The notes beneath the pieces are model-generated. The model did not search any database and had not been told where the DNA came from. It saw nothing but the letters and a program-made list of their open reading frames with translations. Of a stretch of 64,000 nt of DNA, positions 41,640 to 53,700 are shown piece by piece. Made by a program: the position numbers and the translations under genes. How positions within the stretch are numbered: position 1 is the first letter of the stretch; every line of letters starts with the position of its first letter. The DNA comes from Chionis minor (taxonomy: Eukaryota > Chordata > Aves > Charadriiformes > Chionididae): the NCBI GenBank assembly GCA_013398295.1, contig VZSF01000873.1, positions 1,320,072 through 1,384,071 of the forward strand, read 5' to 3'.

Positions 41640-42420
41640 GATAGAACCAGTGAGATGAGAAGGGACCTCAGGCTGTCTCTAGTGCAACCTCTTGTTCAAA
41701 GCAGGACCAACTATAGGATCAGACCAGCTTCCTCAGGGCTCTGTGCAGTTGCAACTTGAAAATCTTGGAGAACAGAAGCTTCACAGGCTCTGTGAGCAAC
41801 CTGTTCCCCTGCTTGATTGTCCTCATGAGGAAAAAGCTTTTCCTTACAGCCTTTTCCTGTCTGAAGCTCTCTTGTTTCAACTTAATGTCTATCGCCTTTC
41901 GTGTTTCCACCTTGTACCACTATCAAGAGTCTGGCTCCACCTCCTTGATAACCTCCTCACAGGTAATGCTGGGTTGCTGTTATGTCTCCCCAAAGCCATC
42001 TATTCTCCAAGCTGAACAAGCCTCGCTCTCAGTCTTTCCTCATATACAGAGAGTTCCAATCCCAGCCATCTTGGTGGCCCTCTACTAAACTTGCTCCAGG
42101 CTGTCAATGTGTTTCTTACATCGGGGATCCAAAACAGTAGCTAGTTGTGCTCTATGGAGTGCCGAGTGCTGGGGATAATCACTTCCCTCGATCCCACTGC
42201 CAGTGGTCCTGTTCATACAGCCCAGGAAGCTGTTGGCTTTCCTTGCTGCATGCATGCTTCTGGCTCACATTCAGCTTGCTGTCTCCCAAGACCCTTAGGA
42301 TCTTTTCAGCAGAGTTGTTTCCCAGCTTGTCCGTCAGCCCCAGCCTGTATTGTTGCAGGGGATACTTCCTTCCCAGGGAAAGACTTTGGATATGTACCTC
42401 TTGAATTTCAATGAACTACC
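41640..42420 (-). mobile_element. CR1 LINE, 3' portion, minus orientation
   Basis: Read on the plus strand this is the reverse complement of an avian CR1 3' part. Recognisable pieces are GAAGGGACCTCAGG...TCTAGTGCAACC, AGCAACCTGTTCCCCTGCTTG, a GAAAAAGCTTTTCCTTA segment, CTCTTGTTTCAACTTAATGTC and CTGGCTCCACCTCCTTGATA. Further pieces are CATCTTGGTGGCCCTCTACT and GATAATCACTTCCCTCGATC. The element is diverged and not active. Open frames on the plus strand here are shadows of the repeat. It lies in intron 2 in the same orientation as DTNBP1. Confidence 0.85.
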
Positions 42421-42469
42421 TCTTGACCCATATGGGCTTTTATGGGTCAAGTTCCCCAAACTGATCTTC

Positions 42470-42800
42470 ATCCACTACTGATCAGTCTCTTCCTTTCACT
42501 AAGCACAGAAGACTGGGAGACCTTGTTTGTGAGGACTGATGCAACAAAGTCATTCAGTAGCTCAACAATATCTACATTTGCTGTCACTCAATCATCCACC
42601 CCAGCAATGCCACATTTTCTTTATTCAGCCTTTTCTTATTAATGCAGGGCTAGAAGCGCTTCTTGTCCTTGACATTTCTTGTAAGTGTCAATTCTAGGTG
42701 AGTTCTGGCTTTCCTAAGGCTGTTCCTGCATACCAAGGAAGTTATGAAGAGAGCATCAAGAAATTATCCCTGACACCCTCCAGAAGTCTTCTTGACTGCA
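42470..42800 (-). mobile_element. CR1 LINE, internal ORF2 remnant, minus orientation
   Basis: On the minus strand this decays from the CR1 ORF2 segment between the endonuclease and reverse transcriptase domains. The pieces LRKARTHLELTLTRNVKDKK and VELLNDFVASVL are readable and match the usual CR1 pattern at that place. It directly abuts the 3' CR1 portion. The reverse transcriptase core that should lie between them is absent, so the copy is internally deleted, or two CR1 fragments lie side by side. Confidence 0.65.
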
Positions 42801-44006
42801 TCCTGCTGTGCCGTCCTTTCAGCAAATGTAAAGAAACGTAAAGGCCCCCACATGAATAGGCTTTTCATGATACAGAGAATTCCTCAAGTTGTTTAGAGAA
42901 GACGAATGATGTCTGACCTCCTGATCAGATGGTCACTAACAAACTCCCATTGCAACATCACCCTCACTGGCCTCTCCTCTTGACCCACAAGCTCTCAGCC
43001 ATCCTTACAACCAAGGTAAGCTGTATTTGTATCAGAACTTTATCCGCAAAGCAGAAATCAGCCCAGCATTCCCCTGTTTGTGATGATCTAACTGATTCAC
43101 CCAGTGCTTTTCTGAAAAAGTGATGCATATTTACAGTGCATCAAATGAACCAAAATATTAGAGACTGGAAACATACAAAAATGAGTTGCCTAAAATAGTT
43201 TTATTCCAATCTTCACCCATTCTTAGTTTAGCTTCTGTGTCTTGTCAATAGAACCAGTCTTCTCTTAAAAAACCTTTACATCCAAAACATCAAGCTTCAG
43301 AACTTAATACAGTTTATTTCAGATGCCTTATTTTTTGTTCAGGGGTTGTTTTAAAGCTAATTTCTGTCTACACACTGTGTTTTAGTAAGAACATGCTTTA
43401 CACTAAAGCACGTCTGAGCTCATTTGAAGGAGCAACATTCACAGACATAATTTACAAACGTTGAGTAGTCTTTCCCTATAGTTTACAAAGTTGAAAGACG
43501 GAACAATATACTAAAATGCAGAGGATAACACACACCCTCCCAAATTCTTAAATCTTCTTGCAACAGAGATGAAAATAGATAACTGAAGTACTCCATTACA
43601 CATATTTTTCCACAGTATAAGGGCTCATATTTCTGTTCTTGCACTAAAAAAATCGAATAAAAATTTTAGTACACGAGTCACAGAGATTGTAAACAATTAT
43701 GTTTCAGTGTACTGCAACTTGAATCTTTTATAAAACACTACAAAGCACTGAATATTCACATAACTTAAATAGTAATTTATAAATTGATTGATGGCCATCA
43801 GAAATTACTTAGGCCTATCAATCAAGGTTCTATTAAGCAAAGTATTTCCTCAGTATTAGGGTGAAGCTTTTCTGTTATTAAAAGACTGTTCCATAAAATG
43901 ATATGCAAATGTTTTTGTGACTGATTCATACATACAAACCACTTTCAAGCTTTTCTTTAACAAGAACATTCTAGATCAATGCTATACATTAAGACATTTG
44001 AAGTAC

Positions 44007-44057
44007 CTCTGCCTGCTTTTTTTTGCTTCTCTTGATTTGTCCCCCAAAGTCTTCAAC
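44007..44057 (-). CDS. DTNBP1: DTNBP1 (dysbindin-1) coding exon 2
   Basis: This 51-base exon translates as LKTLGDKSREAKKSRQ with split codons at both ends. It aligns with human dysbindin residues just after the N-terminal segment, where the human protein reads LKTLSDKSREAK. The upstream acceptor is a T-rich tract ending TTATAG, and the donor is GTACTT, a weaker but valid GT site. The exon starts with one base that completes a Gly codon and ends with AG, which completes an Arg codon with the first base of exon 3. The bird sequence is about one residue shorter than human after REAK. It carries a coding A8 run (44017-44024 region). Dysbindin is a cytosolic coiled-coil subunit of BLOC-1, which acts in biogenesis of lysosome-related organelles and in synaptic vesicle trafficking. 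Identity comes from the joined exons together; this exon alone would be moderate evidence. Confidence 0.93.
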
Positions 44058-47000
44058 CTATAAATCAAAACACAAAACCATAAGACATTTCCAACACTAA
44101 AACCAGATATTTCCAACATCAAAACAGAGAACTTGTTTGAACACATAATGTGTTAATTCCAGTCTATTATAGTTGATTTTTCCAACTTATTTCACAAATA
44201 AACCAAATTTCACTTAGTTTTGTAGAGACCGTCACATGAAATTATTTCCACATACACTGCATCTAAATTATGAGATTTTTTTGTTCTACAAGTGCATCAA
44301 GCAATTATGTGTGAAAAGTTTAAGGGGAGCTATATACCCAAGTCATCTAGCTCTCGATAGTGTTTCCTTAGCAGACAGGTACTAAAGATCTGCATAGAAA
44401 TAATCATTCCAATCCTGAAGAACACTCTTTACAAGAAGACGTATGTGCCAAGGAAAAGTACGACAGTCACACAGAAACATTTTCCACTTCCCATAAATCT
44501 GTCAACACAAAACTAGCACAAGCACAAGTTTACTTCTGCCAGCTATCAGAATCTCCAGCAGCACCACCACAGCATCCTGCTACTGAGCATATCTGAGGCT
44601 TGTTGCACCTATGGCCAGTTTCAAATGGACTGGTATCTTTCTCCTAAAATACAAAACAAACACAACCCCCCAATCAACAACAAACGACTCACACACACAC
44701 ACAACATGCAACTCTTTTCCACTCTTTACTCTTTTTCAGCCAATCCTAGTCAAGTTGGCACTGCAGAGTGAGAACCAAAACCTCCTACTATTCTCTGACC
44801 ACCAAGATGATGGTATGACCTTTGGAATCCCAGTTGTTCAGGTCAGGGTTAGGAAGAAATATAAGACACACAGACATGAGCAAGATGGAAATGAGCTATG
44901 AGATATCCACCAGACGCAACACACAGATATGCAATCCTGAGTGACTCAGCGACTGAAAAGCACCCAAATACATAGACATTCAGGCTGCTTCTAGGGTGAG
45001 CCCAATCACTCCCCCAGTCTTCACCACCACCAATTTCCAGGAACTCAAAGAAGAAATCTCAAAGCTCTACAACAATACAGATGGTTGGCCATTTGAGACA
45101 AGACATGCTAAGGCAGGTCTCCACCCCCTGTTAGAGAGCTGTTCATAATAGTCAAGCCAAGTAGCAACAACCTCAGCACACTGAGGAAGAACATGGTTGC
45201 AGAAAGCTCTGCAACTTGCCCGTCTCCTCTGTCACATTCTGCAGCATGCACACCAGCCTGCAACAGCAGTACTCCTCTGCACACAGGGACAGAAGGAAAT
45301 GTTGGGTCACAACTACCTTACTAGAATTCTCTTACTAGAATATCTGCCAGGCAGACAGAAATAAAGTTTAAAGGATTTATCGCTACACTACACAATATTG
45401 GCTCCCTTTCCACAGTGCCCTCTGTACAAAGCAGGGTTACCATGTGCCACACCATTCAAGCTGGCAGAAGCAAACAAGTTACTGCCCTCAGACAGACAAA
45501 CACAGCTCACTGTTGTTTTTTGTGCCTGCAGGTAAATGGGTCAAAATCTAGATACCTCATTAACAGGATACACCAAAGTAGACAGGCGACACAGCTGAGC
45601 AGGGGAAAGGAGAGCTCATTTCTTTGTGCGCAGAAATGGCTAATGACCCTAAACTGCGCTTTCCTTGGATCACACAGCCCCAGATTTAATCTTTTTCAGC
45701 TGTAAGCAAGCTTTCCTTTGGAAGGGATATTCTTTCTCTAGAAGCCCTGGAAAAGCTTCTCCCTTTCAACATTTCAAGAAATCCAACTGTTCCACTTTGC
45801 AGGCATTCACATGTAGTTAACAAGTTGGCCACAACTGGCCCAGTATTCGTGACACCAGAGATATTTTCTCTGGGTTTCAACCAACTTGTGCTAAAGTCCT
45901 AACAGTATAAAATGACTTCTATTACCATTTTGGTGGGGTAGGGAATGGGGCAATCCAAAACATTATGGCATTGTGGTTGTGTTGTCTAAGAAGGGAAAAG
46001 GGGCAAAACAGGACAAGTCATGTTCTGACCTGAACCCATAGAGACACTACAGGAAAAAAATGATGCTCTTCACAGCCTCTGCTACTATGGCTCCAAGATA
46101 CAGAATCCCAATGGCAACAAAGAATACATGACAGATCAAAAAAAAAAAAAAAAACAACCAAAAACAAAACCCCAAAACTTAAAGAAGGAACTTTCCAAGA
46201 AAGGTACTTTAATGGAGCTGCTAAAACACAAAGATGGAAATGATGAAATCAGAGACTGTTCTCAAAACAAAACATTATAATACAAGGAAGAAGGTAAATT
46301 AGAGACTACACGGATACATTGACTCCACTGCAGCAATAGAGGGAGATACAGAGTTAAGTGACCATCAGATAGAACATGTTATGACCTTTCTGTTGTCCTC
46401 TTTCGTCATGTGAAAAACACCTTTTTCAGAAGAACCTTACACCACACTGAGGCATGAAACCCTGTGAGAAGTTCTAAAAATAACAGCAAGACAGACAGCA
46501 ATAAAGCAATGCCTTAGACTGTATTCTTAAGACATTTTAATATTCAATTACTGTTTATTGCGACAGATAACATGTAACCTATTTACCCGGTTGATCAGTA
46601 GCTTATTCTATCAATCTCTCTGGACCATCATATACTGGTGCAAACAAGCCATTATAAAGTATTTAAGTTTCTGGGGTACATACACACCCGTCACTATATA
46701 TAAATATTGACCATAGGGGTATTATAAGGCAGCCTCAACATGGCCAAGGACCAGGCAGTTTTAAAAAGTAATAGATTACAACACGATACTCTCCTGCAGC
46801 TCGTTATGTGCCAACAGTTTTGCAAAACAGACATGACCTTGTTCTCCGGCCATCCCCTGACTTGCCAGCAATGCTCAGTTGGACCACCTGCTTGTACTAA
46901 GAACAGCATTGATAAAGGGCCGATCCAAAAAAGCCTTGTGAGGCAACGCAGGAAGAGTATCTTTCCACTTTTTAACTTTAACTTAAGCTGCTCCTTCCAC

Positions 47001-47281
47001 GCTTCTTTTCCCCAAGTGACAGTAACTCATCTCCCACGAGAAGAAAAGCTTTTCATACGCCAAAGAGAGTACAACGATGCTCTTTACGCAAGCACGTTAA
47101 TCTATAAAACCCTTGAAGGTCAGTTACTTCATGAAAAATTCAAGCGCGTTAATTGAGCCCATTCACATCTCCCTCATTCCCTCTCCACAGCAGCCTCTCT
47201 CCCTCCCCTGACCGCAGCTGCCTGCCGAACGCACCACGGCACCTCCTCCCCTCGCCTCCCCACCGCAGCTGCCGGGGCTCG
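44058..47281 (-). other. DTNBP1: Probable DTNBP1 intron 1
   Basis: Sequence between exon 2 and the CpG island. It is somewhat more GC-rich than the other introns from about 44500 to 46000, without a repeat I can name. It contains a short CA repeat at about 44690-44702 and an A17 run at 46138-46154. A 138-residue forward frame at 46740-47156 shows no known domain. No sequence resembling the conserved dysbindin N-terminus is visible. Confidence 0.7.
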
Positions 47282-47296
47282 NNNNNNNNNNNNNNN
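47282..47296. other. Assembly gap (15 N) inside the CpG island
   Basis: Fifteen consecutive N, flanked by C-rich homopolymer on one side and CCGGGGCTCG on the other. On the minus strand an ATG at 47328-47326 opens a glycine/proline-rich frame that runs into the gap. That frame does not resemble the usual dysbindin N-terminus. The true missing length may differ from 15. The first coding exon may be lost here. Confidence 0.95.
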
Positions 47297-47440
47297 CCCC
47301 CCCGCGGCTCCGGGGGCCCCCCCGCCATGAGCCGCCCAGCCCCGCCGGCCCAGAGCCTGGGGGCGAGGGGGAAGACTGTGCATTAGACCGCGGGGCCGCA
47401 TTTCCAGCCCGTCCCGGCACCGAGCCCAGGGAAAGGCCCC

Positions 47441-47460
47441 GGGGGAGGGGGGAGGGGGGG
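47441..47460 (+). promoter_or_regulatory. Candidate G-quadruplex tract in the promoter island
   Basis: G5-A-G6-A-G7 in 20 bases within the CpG island. Four G-triads can be drawn by splitting the longer runs with one-base loops. The G-rich strand is the plus strand, the template strand for DTNBP1. Function is inference only. Confidence 0.5.
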
Positions 47461-47750
47461 AGCGGCTCCGCAGTCTCCTCCTCTTCCTCCCACCCGCCGN
47501 GGGGGGCGGGAAGGGGCTCAGCTCCCGCCCTCCCCCTCAGCCCGCGGGCGGTGCCAGGCGCGGCGCTCGCCGGCGGTTCGCCCTCGCGCCTAGCGGAAGG
47601 CCCGCCCGCTCCCTTCCGGCGGGGGCCTCGCGCGAGGGCGAGGCGGGCCGCGCGGGCCGCAGGAGTCGTCTCACGGAGCGAAGGGCGGGGTGGGGCTGCT
47701 GAGGCGAGCGGCATTCCTTGCTCTGCGGTCCCGGACCGCGAGTAACGCTG

Positions 47751-50700
47751 GGTAGAACCGCGTTTAAAGCCCAGGTCCTTTCAAAGATAGATTTTTTTTT
47801 TTTTGTGACGTGTTTGGATCGCTGAAGTTGCAGCTAGGGGCTCTTTAAAAACTGCAGTGAGCTCCTTGGCAGGTTGGAACCCTCGTCTTAGTGGTTTTGG
47901 CCTCAGCCAGGGTAGCGTAGGAGTGAACTCGGTGAACAGGGCTTTGTGACAAAAGTAGGGAAAGCAAAAGTGCTGTGTCACCCTGGGATTGTGGAGTTCT
48001 TGGAGTAAGGGCTAGATGATTAATCCATGCAAAGTCCTTGCAGAGCAGGTAGTTGAACTGTGAGTGGTCTGTGTGGCCCACCGCTATTTCCTTTGGAAGC
48101 TATCAGGTTTGTATAGATATTAGTGGTTCTTAAAAAGAATGACAAAAAAAAATAAGGGGGGGTGCTGTTAGTTATTACAAACAATAAATAATGTGGTAAA
48201 AAATTTTAATTGGGCTTCTCAGTATTGTCTGCTCAAATAATAACTGCTATGAGTCATTGAAGTAATCTTGAGACAGTTTAGTGGAATCAGACCTTTTCAG
48301 TTCCCCCAGCCTGTGTGTTTTCAGTTAATATTTGAGAAACGTGGACCCAGGATTTAGGTGCCTCTGGGAAATCTTAAGGTTCCATTTCATTGAGACTTCA
48401 ATTTTTAAACAAAGCAGCTGAGAGTTCGAAGTTAAAACATCTTATTCGTTAACTAATTCAATTTTGGTTAAAATTCCCAAAAAAATCAGGTGGAGAGCCG
48501 TGAAATAATTTGTTACAAGGAGCTGGTATGCCGAGGGCTGTGTCATTCGATCCTGCAGAATTATACTCAGTGGTTTGAGGTACATTCAATCAACTGGAAA
48601 ATTTACACCATAATGCTATTTATTCTCTGCTTGTGTACTTTTAGAAGAATGTGGAACCTGTAGATTGTTTCTGATATGGCTTATTGAAAACCAGTACTGC
48701 TCTGTGGCCTTAATACAAGTTAAGAGCTAAATGCCTGCTAAAAGAAAAATTATTTGATTGATCATTCCAAGCTTCAAAATTAATGTAGCTCACCTTGGCT
48801 TGAGGTCAGAAGGACTTGTTTACATGACAGACTGTATATGAAATTCTGTAAAAGAGCATATGATGTTTAGACAGTATTTTTCTCTTGCTTGGCCTAACAA
48901 CAATACCTAAAAGTAGAGACTTTCCACTTCCCTGGATAGTTAGCGCTCCAGACTAGGAGGGGAAGGACTTGAATCAACAAGTTTTTTCTGATGTATTCAC
49001 AGACATGCATTACAAATGCTCACAAAAGCTGTGCAGTCTGGCCTTAGGTAATATATATGTTATGGGAATTAAAGTTTCAGAAAACCAGGCAGGGGTTTTA
49101 ACCTTTAGTTTTCACCTTTGAGAAGACATATAAATTTTTTCTGTGTTACGTATTTTCAATTTTCTTGTGAATGTTTTTGTCAGCAGTGGCTCTAATAATT
49201 CACAGTGAGCAAACACTTTTAGACTGCATTGCTTCTTTTGCAGTCGAAGGGAAATTATTCAAAGACTGCTGTCTTGTACAATTTCATTGCCACGTCTGTG
49301 TAGAATTTGGGAAAAGAAATGCATTGAGATAGTGTTAACAGTCACAGTAATCCTAGAAATACAGGAGTGGAAGAGACTTCTAAAAGCACATGCTATGCCC
49401 AAGGGTGGTCGTGAATTACAAATACACTATGTAGAGTTTTGTTTAACTGGTTCTTAGGAACTTCAAAGGAACACAATTCTCCAAGCTCCATGAGTTGTCA
49501 GCTCACATGTTTAGCATGATCTTTTTTGTTTCTAGACTGGGTAAGCCTGGGTGCTTTTTTTTTTTTTTTTTTAACTTGTAGTCACTTTCTGAACTTCTTA
49601 TTCTTTTTGGTCTGATCTGGACATTCCCCAGTTTGTCCAGAAAATGCAGAGCTATAGCATTTCCATCACTGAAGCTGGATTACATGGCTTCATTCTGAGC
49701 CCTACACAAGTTTTCCATAAATTTACTTACACTAATTTATTAATATTAATGTACAACAGCCATTAACACACAGTGTTTATGTGGCATGACAGCTGTTCAT
49801 CTGCTTGAGTCAACAGAGATTATTACTTTTTCGGACAGCAAGGCAAGCTTCTGAGACCAGAACAGATCCTTCAGGTGTTAATTCAACATAGTACCACCTA
49901 AAATTCTGTCAGGGGCTTTAGATCAAGTTTTCTAGATATAAAAATTAATGCTAAATAACTTTTTAATATTAATGACATGCTGTGCTCATTTAGTAATTAG
50001 TTTAGTCATTTAGTTCATAGCTGCTTATCTGATATTAATCAGTACCTGAATTTGAGCCAGGACTTTCTAGTCTATTCTTCTGCTTCTCTGATACTAGCAC
50101 AGGTAAAATCTTGTGCAAGTATTCTGTAAGTGGCTATACTTGTCTCTACAAGAAAAGTATAAGCTTTCTGTGCTTTGCACGTCTGTAAAGAACAATGATA
50201 TAAGTTGGTAACAATAAATATTTAAAGCAAAAAGGACAGCAATATATTTGACTGGATAACCCTAGTGGCAGCTGGTTTGGTTACTTTTCTAAGTGCCCTT
50301 AGAGACATAAGTTAGACTATGCTTCTGTAACAGCTTAAGCAGAGCAAAGTCACCCCTAGTCCTGCCTTTGCATGATTCTGCCTTTTCCTAGCCTGTAGTG
50401 ACCCCAATTTAGATTGACTTTGCGTTAGGACTGCTCTGAGGGAGTGATACTGCAAAGAGACTGGACTCATCCCCCTTAAGCTCTGCGGGCAAAGATGAGT
50501 TTAAATACTTCCCTATTCTGCTCATCTGATGTGAAATTTAGTTTGTTTAGGCGTCTATCTGGTCTATGTTCTGATCTCTGCTTTTAAGTGCAGTTAGCTT
50601 GGTATGTCCAATATGACATTTCCAAACTGATTAGAAACAGTAAACAAAAGTTTCAGCCCTTCAAAATTTCTCAGGTTTGTGGAAGTAGTTTTGTCCTCTT

Positions 50701-53700
50701 TTCCTCAGAGTCTTGCTGGTAGAAACTGTTTTGACATTTATATAATTTTTGAATGCTTGAAGCGGAAGTGCTATATCAGGCCTCCTTTAACTTAGAAGAT
50801 ACACCAAAGTCCAGCGTAACTGAATTCTGCTCTCATTAAACATTTTTCCTCTCATTCTTGGTCCAGTTTTCAATTTCTTTCAAGATAATGCAAGTGCTGC
50901 AAAATAACACACAACATCCATTCGGTTAAAACAGGGAGTAAAGCTCATATTTTCCTCGTCAGAACAAAGTATCGACTCCTCTGCGTCTTTTTCAGAAACA
51001 AGTCATAAATTTGAATCCAAGTTCCACTTCCCACAACAAAAACTTGTAGCGATGTTTTGCATGCGATTGTAAATGGTTTAAGGTGTCGGGCGAGGGCACT
51101 GCTGGAGACCAACACTCCTACAACAAAGCTCAGGCAGAGACTGAAGGCCCTGGTCTAAGCTTAGGAGGCGTTCCTGGGCCCATAGTTAGGCAGTGTCTAT
51201 GGAAGCCACAGGTGAGGTTAGTCAGGGCCATTAAGTGCCCTCAGGACTCTAACACAAGGCAAGGGAAGTTTATTGGAGTGCTCATCAACAGGGCTCCCTG
51301 GAAACAACTTGTGTCAAATTATAGAGTACGTGCTTTGACCTTCTCATGTCATAATCACACATGCAGCGGGAGAAGTGAGCAGAATTAAAAAGATGGGAGG
51401 GATGGCTTACGGTTAAACCATAAGCACGGTTTAACAATCTGTCTTTGTTTTTAGGTTTTGGGTGCAAATTTCATTATCTTTTTATTTTTAAAGGTCTGTA
51501 GAATATGATTAAAAGTTGACTAGTGGACAGTATAGCTCTTGGCCTCATACATAGTTTATTTTTCTAGCTAGTTCTATACTGATGTAAAGCTTAAACGTTG
51601 TTAGAAATATCTGAGATAAGCTTTAATTCTAAAACTTTACTACTACCGTTTTAGTTGATGGAGCGTAAAATAAAAGTATGTATTAAGGTCTGATTCAGCA
51701 TTTCTTGCAGGAATTCCACTGCATGCTGAAAAGAAAGGTTGGTGTCTATAAAACAGTTTCATGTCCCCAGAGCTTCAGCAGGGTCACGTGACATAAGTGG
51801 AAACTAAATTTGAGCATTACATCATAAGAACTGTCTGTCATAGTCTCAATTACCCTCAGGTTTCTGCCATTTCCAGCAGCTTTTAAAAGCTCCCTTTTCC
51901 AAATTAATCCTTTTAGCTTCCTAATAAGAGTTAATTTCTGCTCTTACATGTACTAACTCTTGGGGCTTTAGTGATGTAATAAAGTCTCTGCAGCTGACGC
52001 AAAGCTTTTATGTTATATGAATATGCAATATCTTCCTCCATGGCTGTGTTCAGTCATGGAGATGGGAACAATAATTTTGCTGTCACCACTGAAGGCAGTA
52101 GAGCTTGAAAAATACTTGGAATGTAGGACATGGGCTCCTGCTATCTTTCCTTTCCCCACATCCTCTTTTCTGCCTTCACTTTATTCCTAGTCTTTTATCT
52201 CTCTCTCTTTTTTTTTTTATTTTTTTTTTTTTTTAAATAGCCAGCCAAAACCATCCCCTCCTAAGTGATGCAGCTGTCAGTGAGACAACCAAAGACAAAA
52301 TGTTAAACCTGCTGCTTCTTGAAGCCTGTCAGGTGTGGTGCTGTGTAATAAGATCATGTGCTCTGTCTGTTTCTCCACCAGTGAGCTTGCAAATGAAAGT
52401 TGTGACTGAAACTGAATTTTCTACTCTTTCTGAAGTTTTCTGTCTTTTTTGTGTGTGTTTGCTGAGAAAGTATCATTGGAATAGATCAGCAATGGCTCCA
52501 GACTATTTCATTTAATTTTGTCTCTTTGCAAATTAGTTGAATTGACCCTATCTCTGACATTATCTAAAAGACCACAAAGTATGATTTTCTTCAGTCAAAA
52601 TAACAAATAGTAGGAAAGATATTTCAAAAATAAGGACTTTATTTAAAATGTTATAATTTGGATTCTCTTGGTGTCTGGAAACTTCTGTACATTTTAATTA
52701 TTTGAAGTTAATACAACAGCTTCCCAAAAGAAAACAAGGTTCATGACTACTGAAGGTAGTTCAGGTAAAGTGCTGATTTTGAGAGACAAAATACGTGGTG
52801 AATTAGCCAGTTCCACTAGAGGGCACAGCTGTGTATAGAAAAACAAACTAGAGACGCTAGTATTCATATCTGTAGAAGCACATCTATCTTAAATGAGCAA
52901 AATATCACTGATAATGTATTAAGTACAATTCATGGCTTATTTTATCTCAGGAGGACACCTTAAAAACCACTGCTAGTTTGAATGCATCAGACTAAATATG
53001 TAGTGGCCACCTGGAATTTGACACAGTCACAGTGTTGCTTTTGTAAGTTACTTTTGCCTGGTTCAGCAGGATGGGGAAATCTCTGTTACACTGTTTCACC
53101 TGTATTTTTGTGGACAATGCAGATTATCTTTGGAAAAAAAAGCAGAGACAAGGGCCTTGTGTCTGTGCCTTGTAGCAAAATACTAGGTTACGCTGTTTCT
53201 GATGATTCTTGCATTGTCACTGCTGTTGAAATGATCTGAGGGGATGCGCTTCATAACAACTGATTTGAAAAGAAACCATGCTGCTGTGTCTTTGGGAGGA
53301 GGATCCCATGGTCTTACAGACAACAGCTGCCTATATCAGGCAGTTTTAGCGTGTTAATTAGAAGACATATTTATGTACACTGCATAGCTTGTATAACTAA
53401 TCTTGACCCTGTTGTCAAGGAAATTAAAAAGATGTATTAAGTATAAATGAGTGTTGTACAGTAATATTTGGAGCAGTATTAAGTAGTTATGTTGTGTCTG
53501 CATCTGCTTTTTTTTTTGTTGCTCTTGTGTGTAATTTTACTACAAGTAGGCATTGTATTGTATGATGAGATGTTCCCCTAGGCTATAAAGCACAATTGGT
53601 TTGTTTGAGGAAAAGTCATGTGTATTCCTTGTCATTGCAGTGCCAGAAAATGCTGGTGTAACTGTAGCTACACTGACAGGAGTGGATGTGGGGGGCTGGG

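Larger units (their letters stand above)
40921..44006 (-). other. DTNBP1: DTNBP1 intron 2
   Basis: A 3086-base intron between exons 2 and 3. More than a third of it is a minus-strand CR1 element at about 41640-42800. The stretches on either side (40921-41640 and 42800-44006) are AT-rich with no recognisable feature. Confidence 0.9.
47190..47750 (-). promoter_or_regulatory. DTNBP1: CpG island, probable DTNBP1 promoter and exon 1 region
   Basis: This is the only strongly GC- and CpG-rich block in the window, about 560 bases in AT-rich surroundings. It lies about 3.2 kb upstream of DTNBP1 exon 2 in transcription order, where the first exon belongs. Visible motifs include ETS-type sites (GCGGAAGG at 47593-47600; CTTCCGG at 47613-47619), Sp1-type boxes (CCCGCCC at 47601-47607; GGGCGGGG at 47683-47690) and a half CRE (TGACGT) just outside at about 47805. 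I see no TATA box, as is usual for a housekeeping promoter. The block contains a 15-base N run and a single N at 47500. The expected N-terminal coding sequence is not readable. Divergent transcription to the right is possible but nothing in the sequence proves it. Confidence 0.8.

Noticed and set aside
41692..42414. Several overlapping forward open frames of 85-110 residues
   Set aside because: They are antisense readings of the minus-strand CR1 in intron 2.
46740..47156. 138-residue forward open frame next to the CpG island
   Set aside because: Considered as a divergent gene start, but it reads toward the DTNBP1 promoter, has no recognised domain and begins in ordinary AT-rich DNA.
47163..47714. 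183-residue minus-strand open frame over the CpG island
   Set aside because: It is made of Gly/Ala/Pro/Arg from GC-rich DNA, crosses the N gap and does not resemble dysbindin or any known protein. Long open frames are expected by chance in CpG islands.
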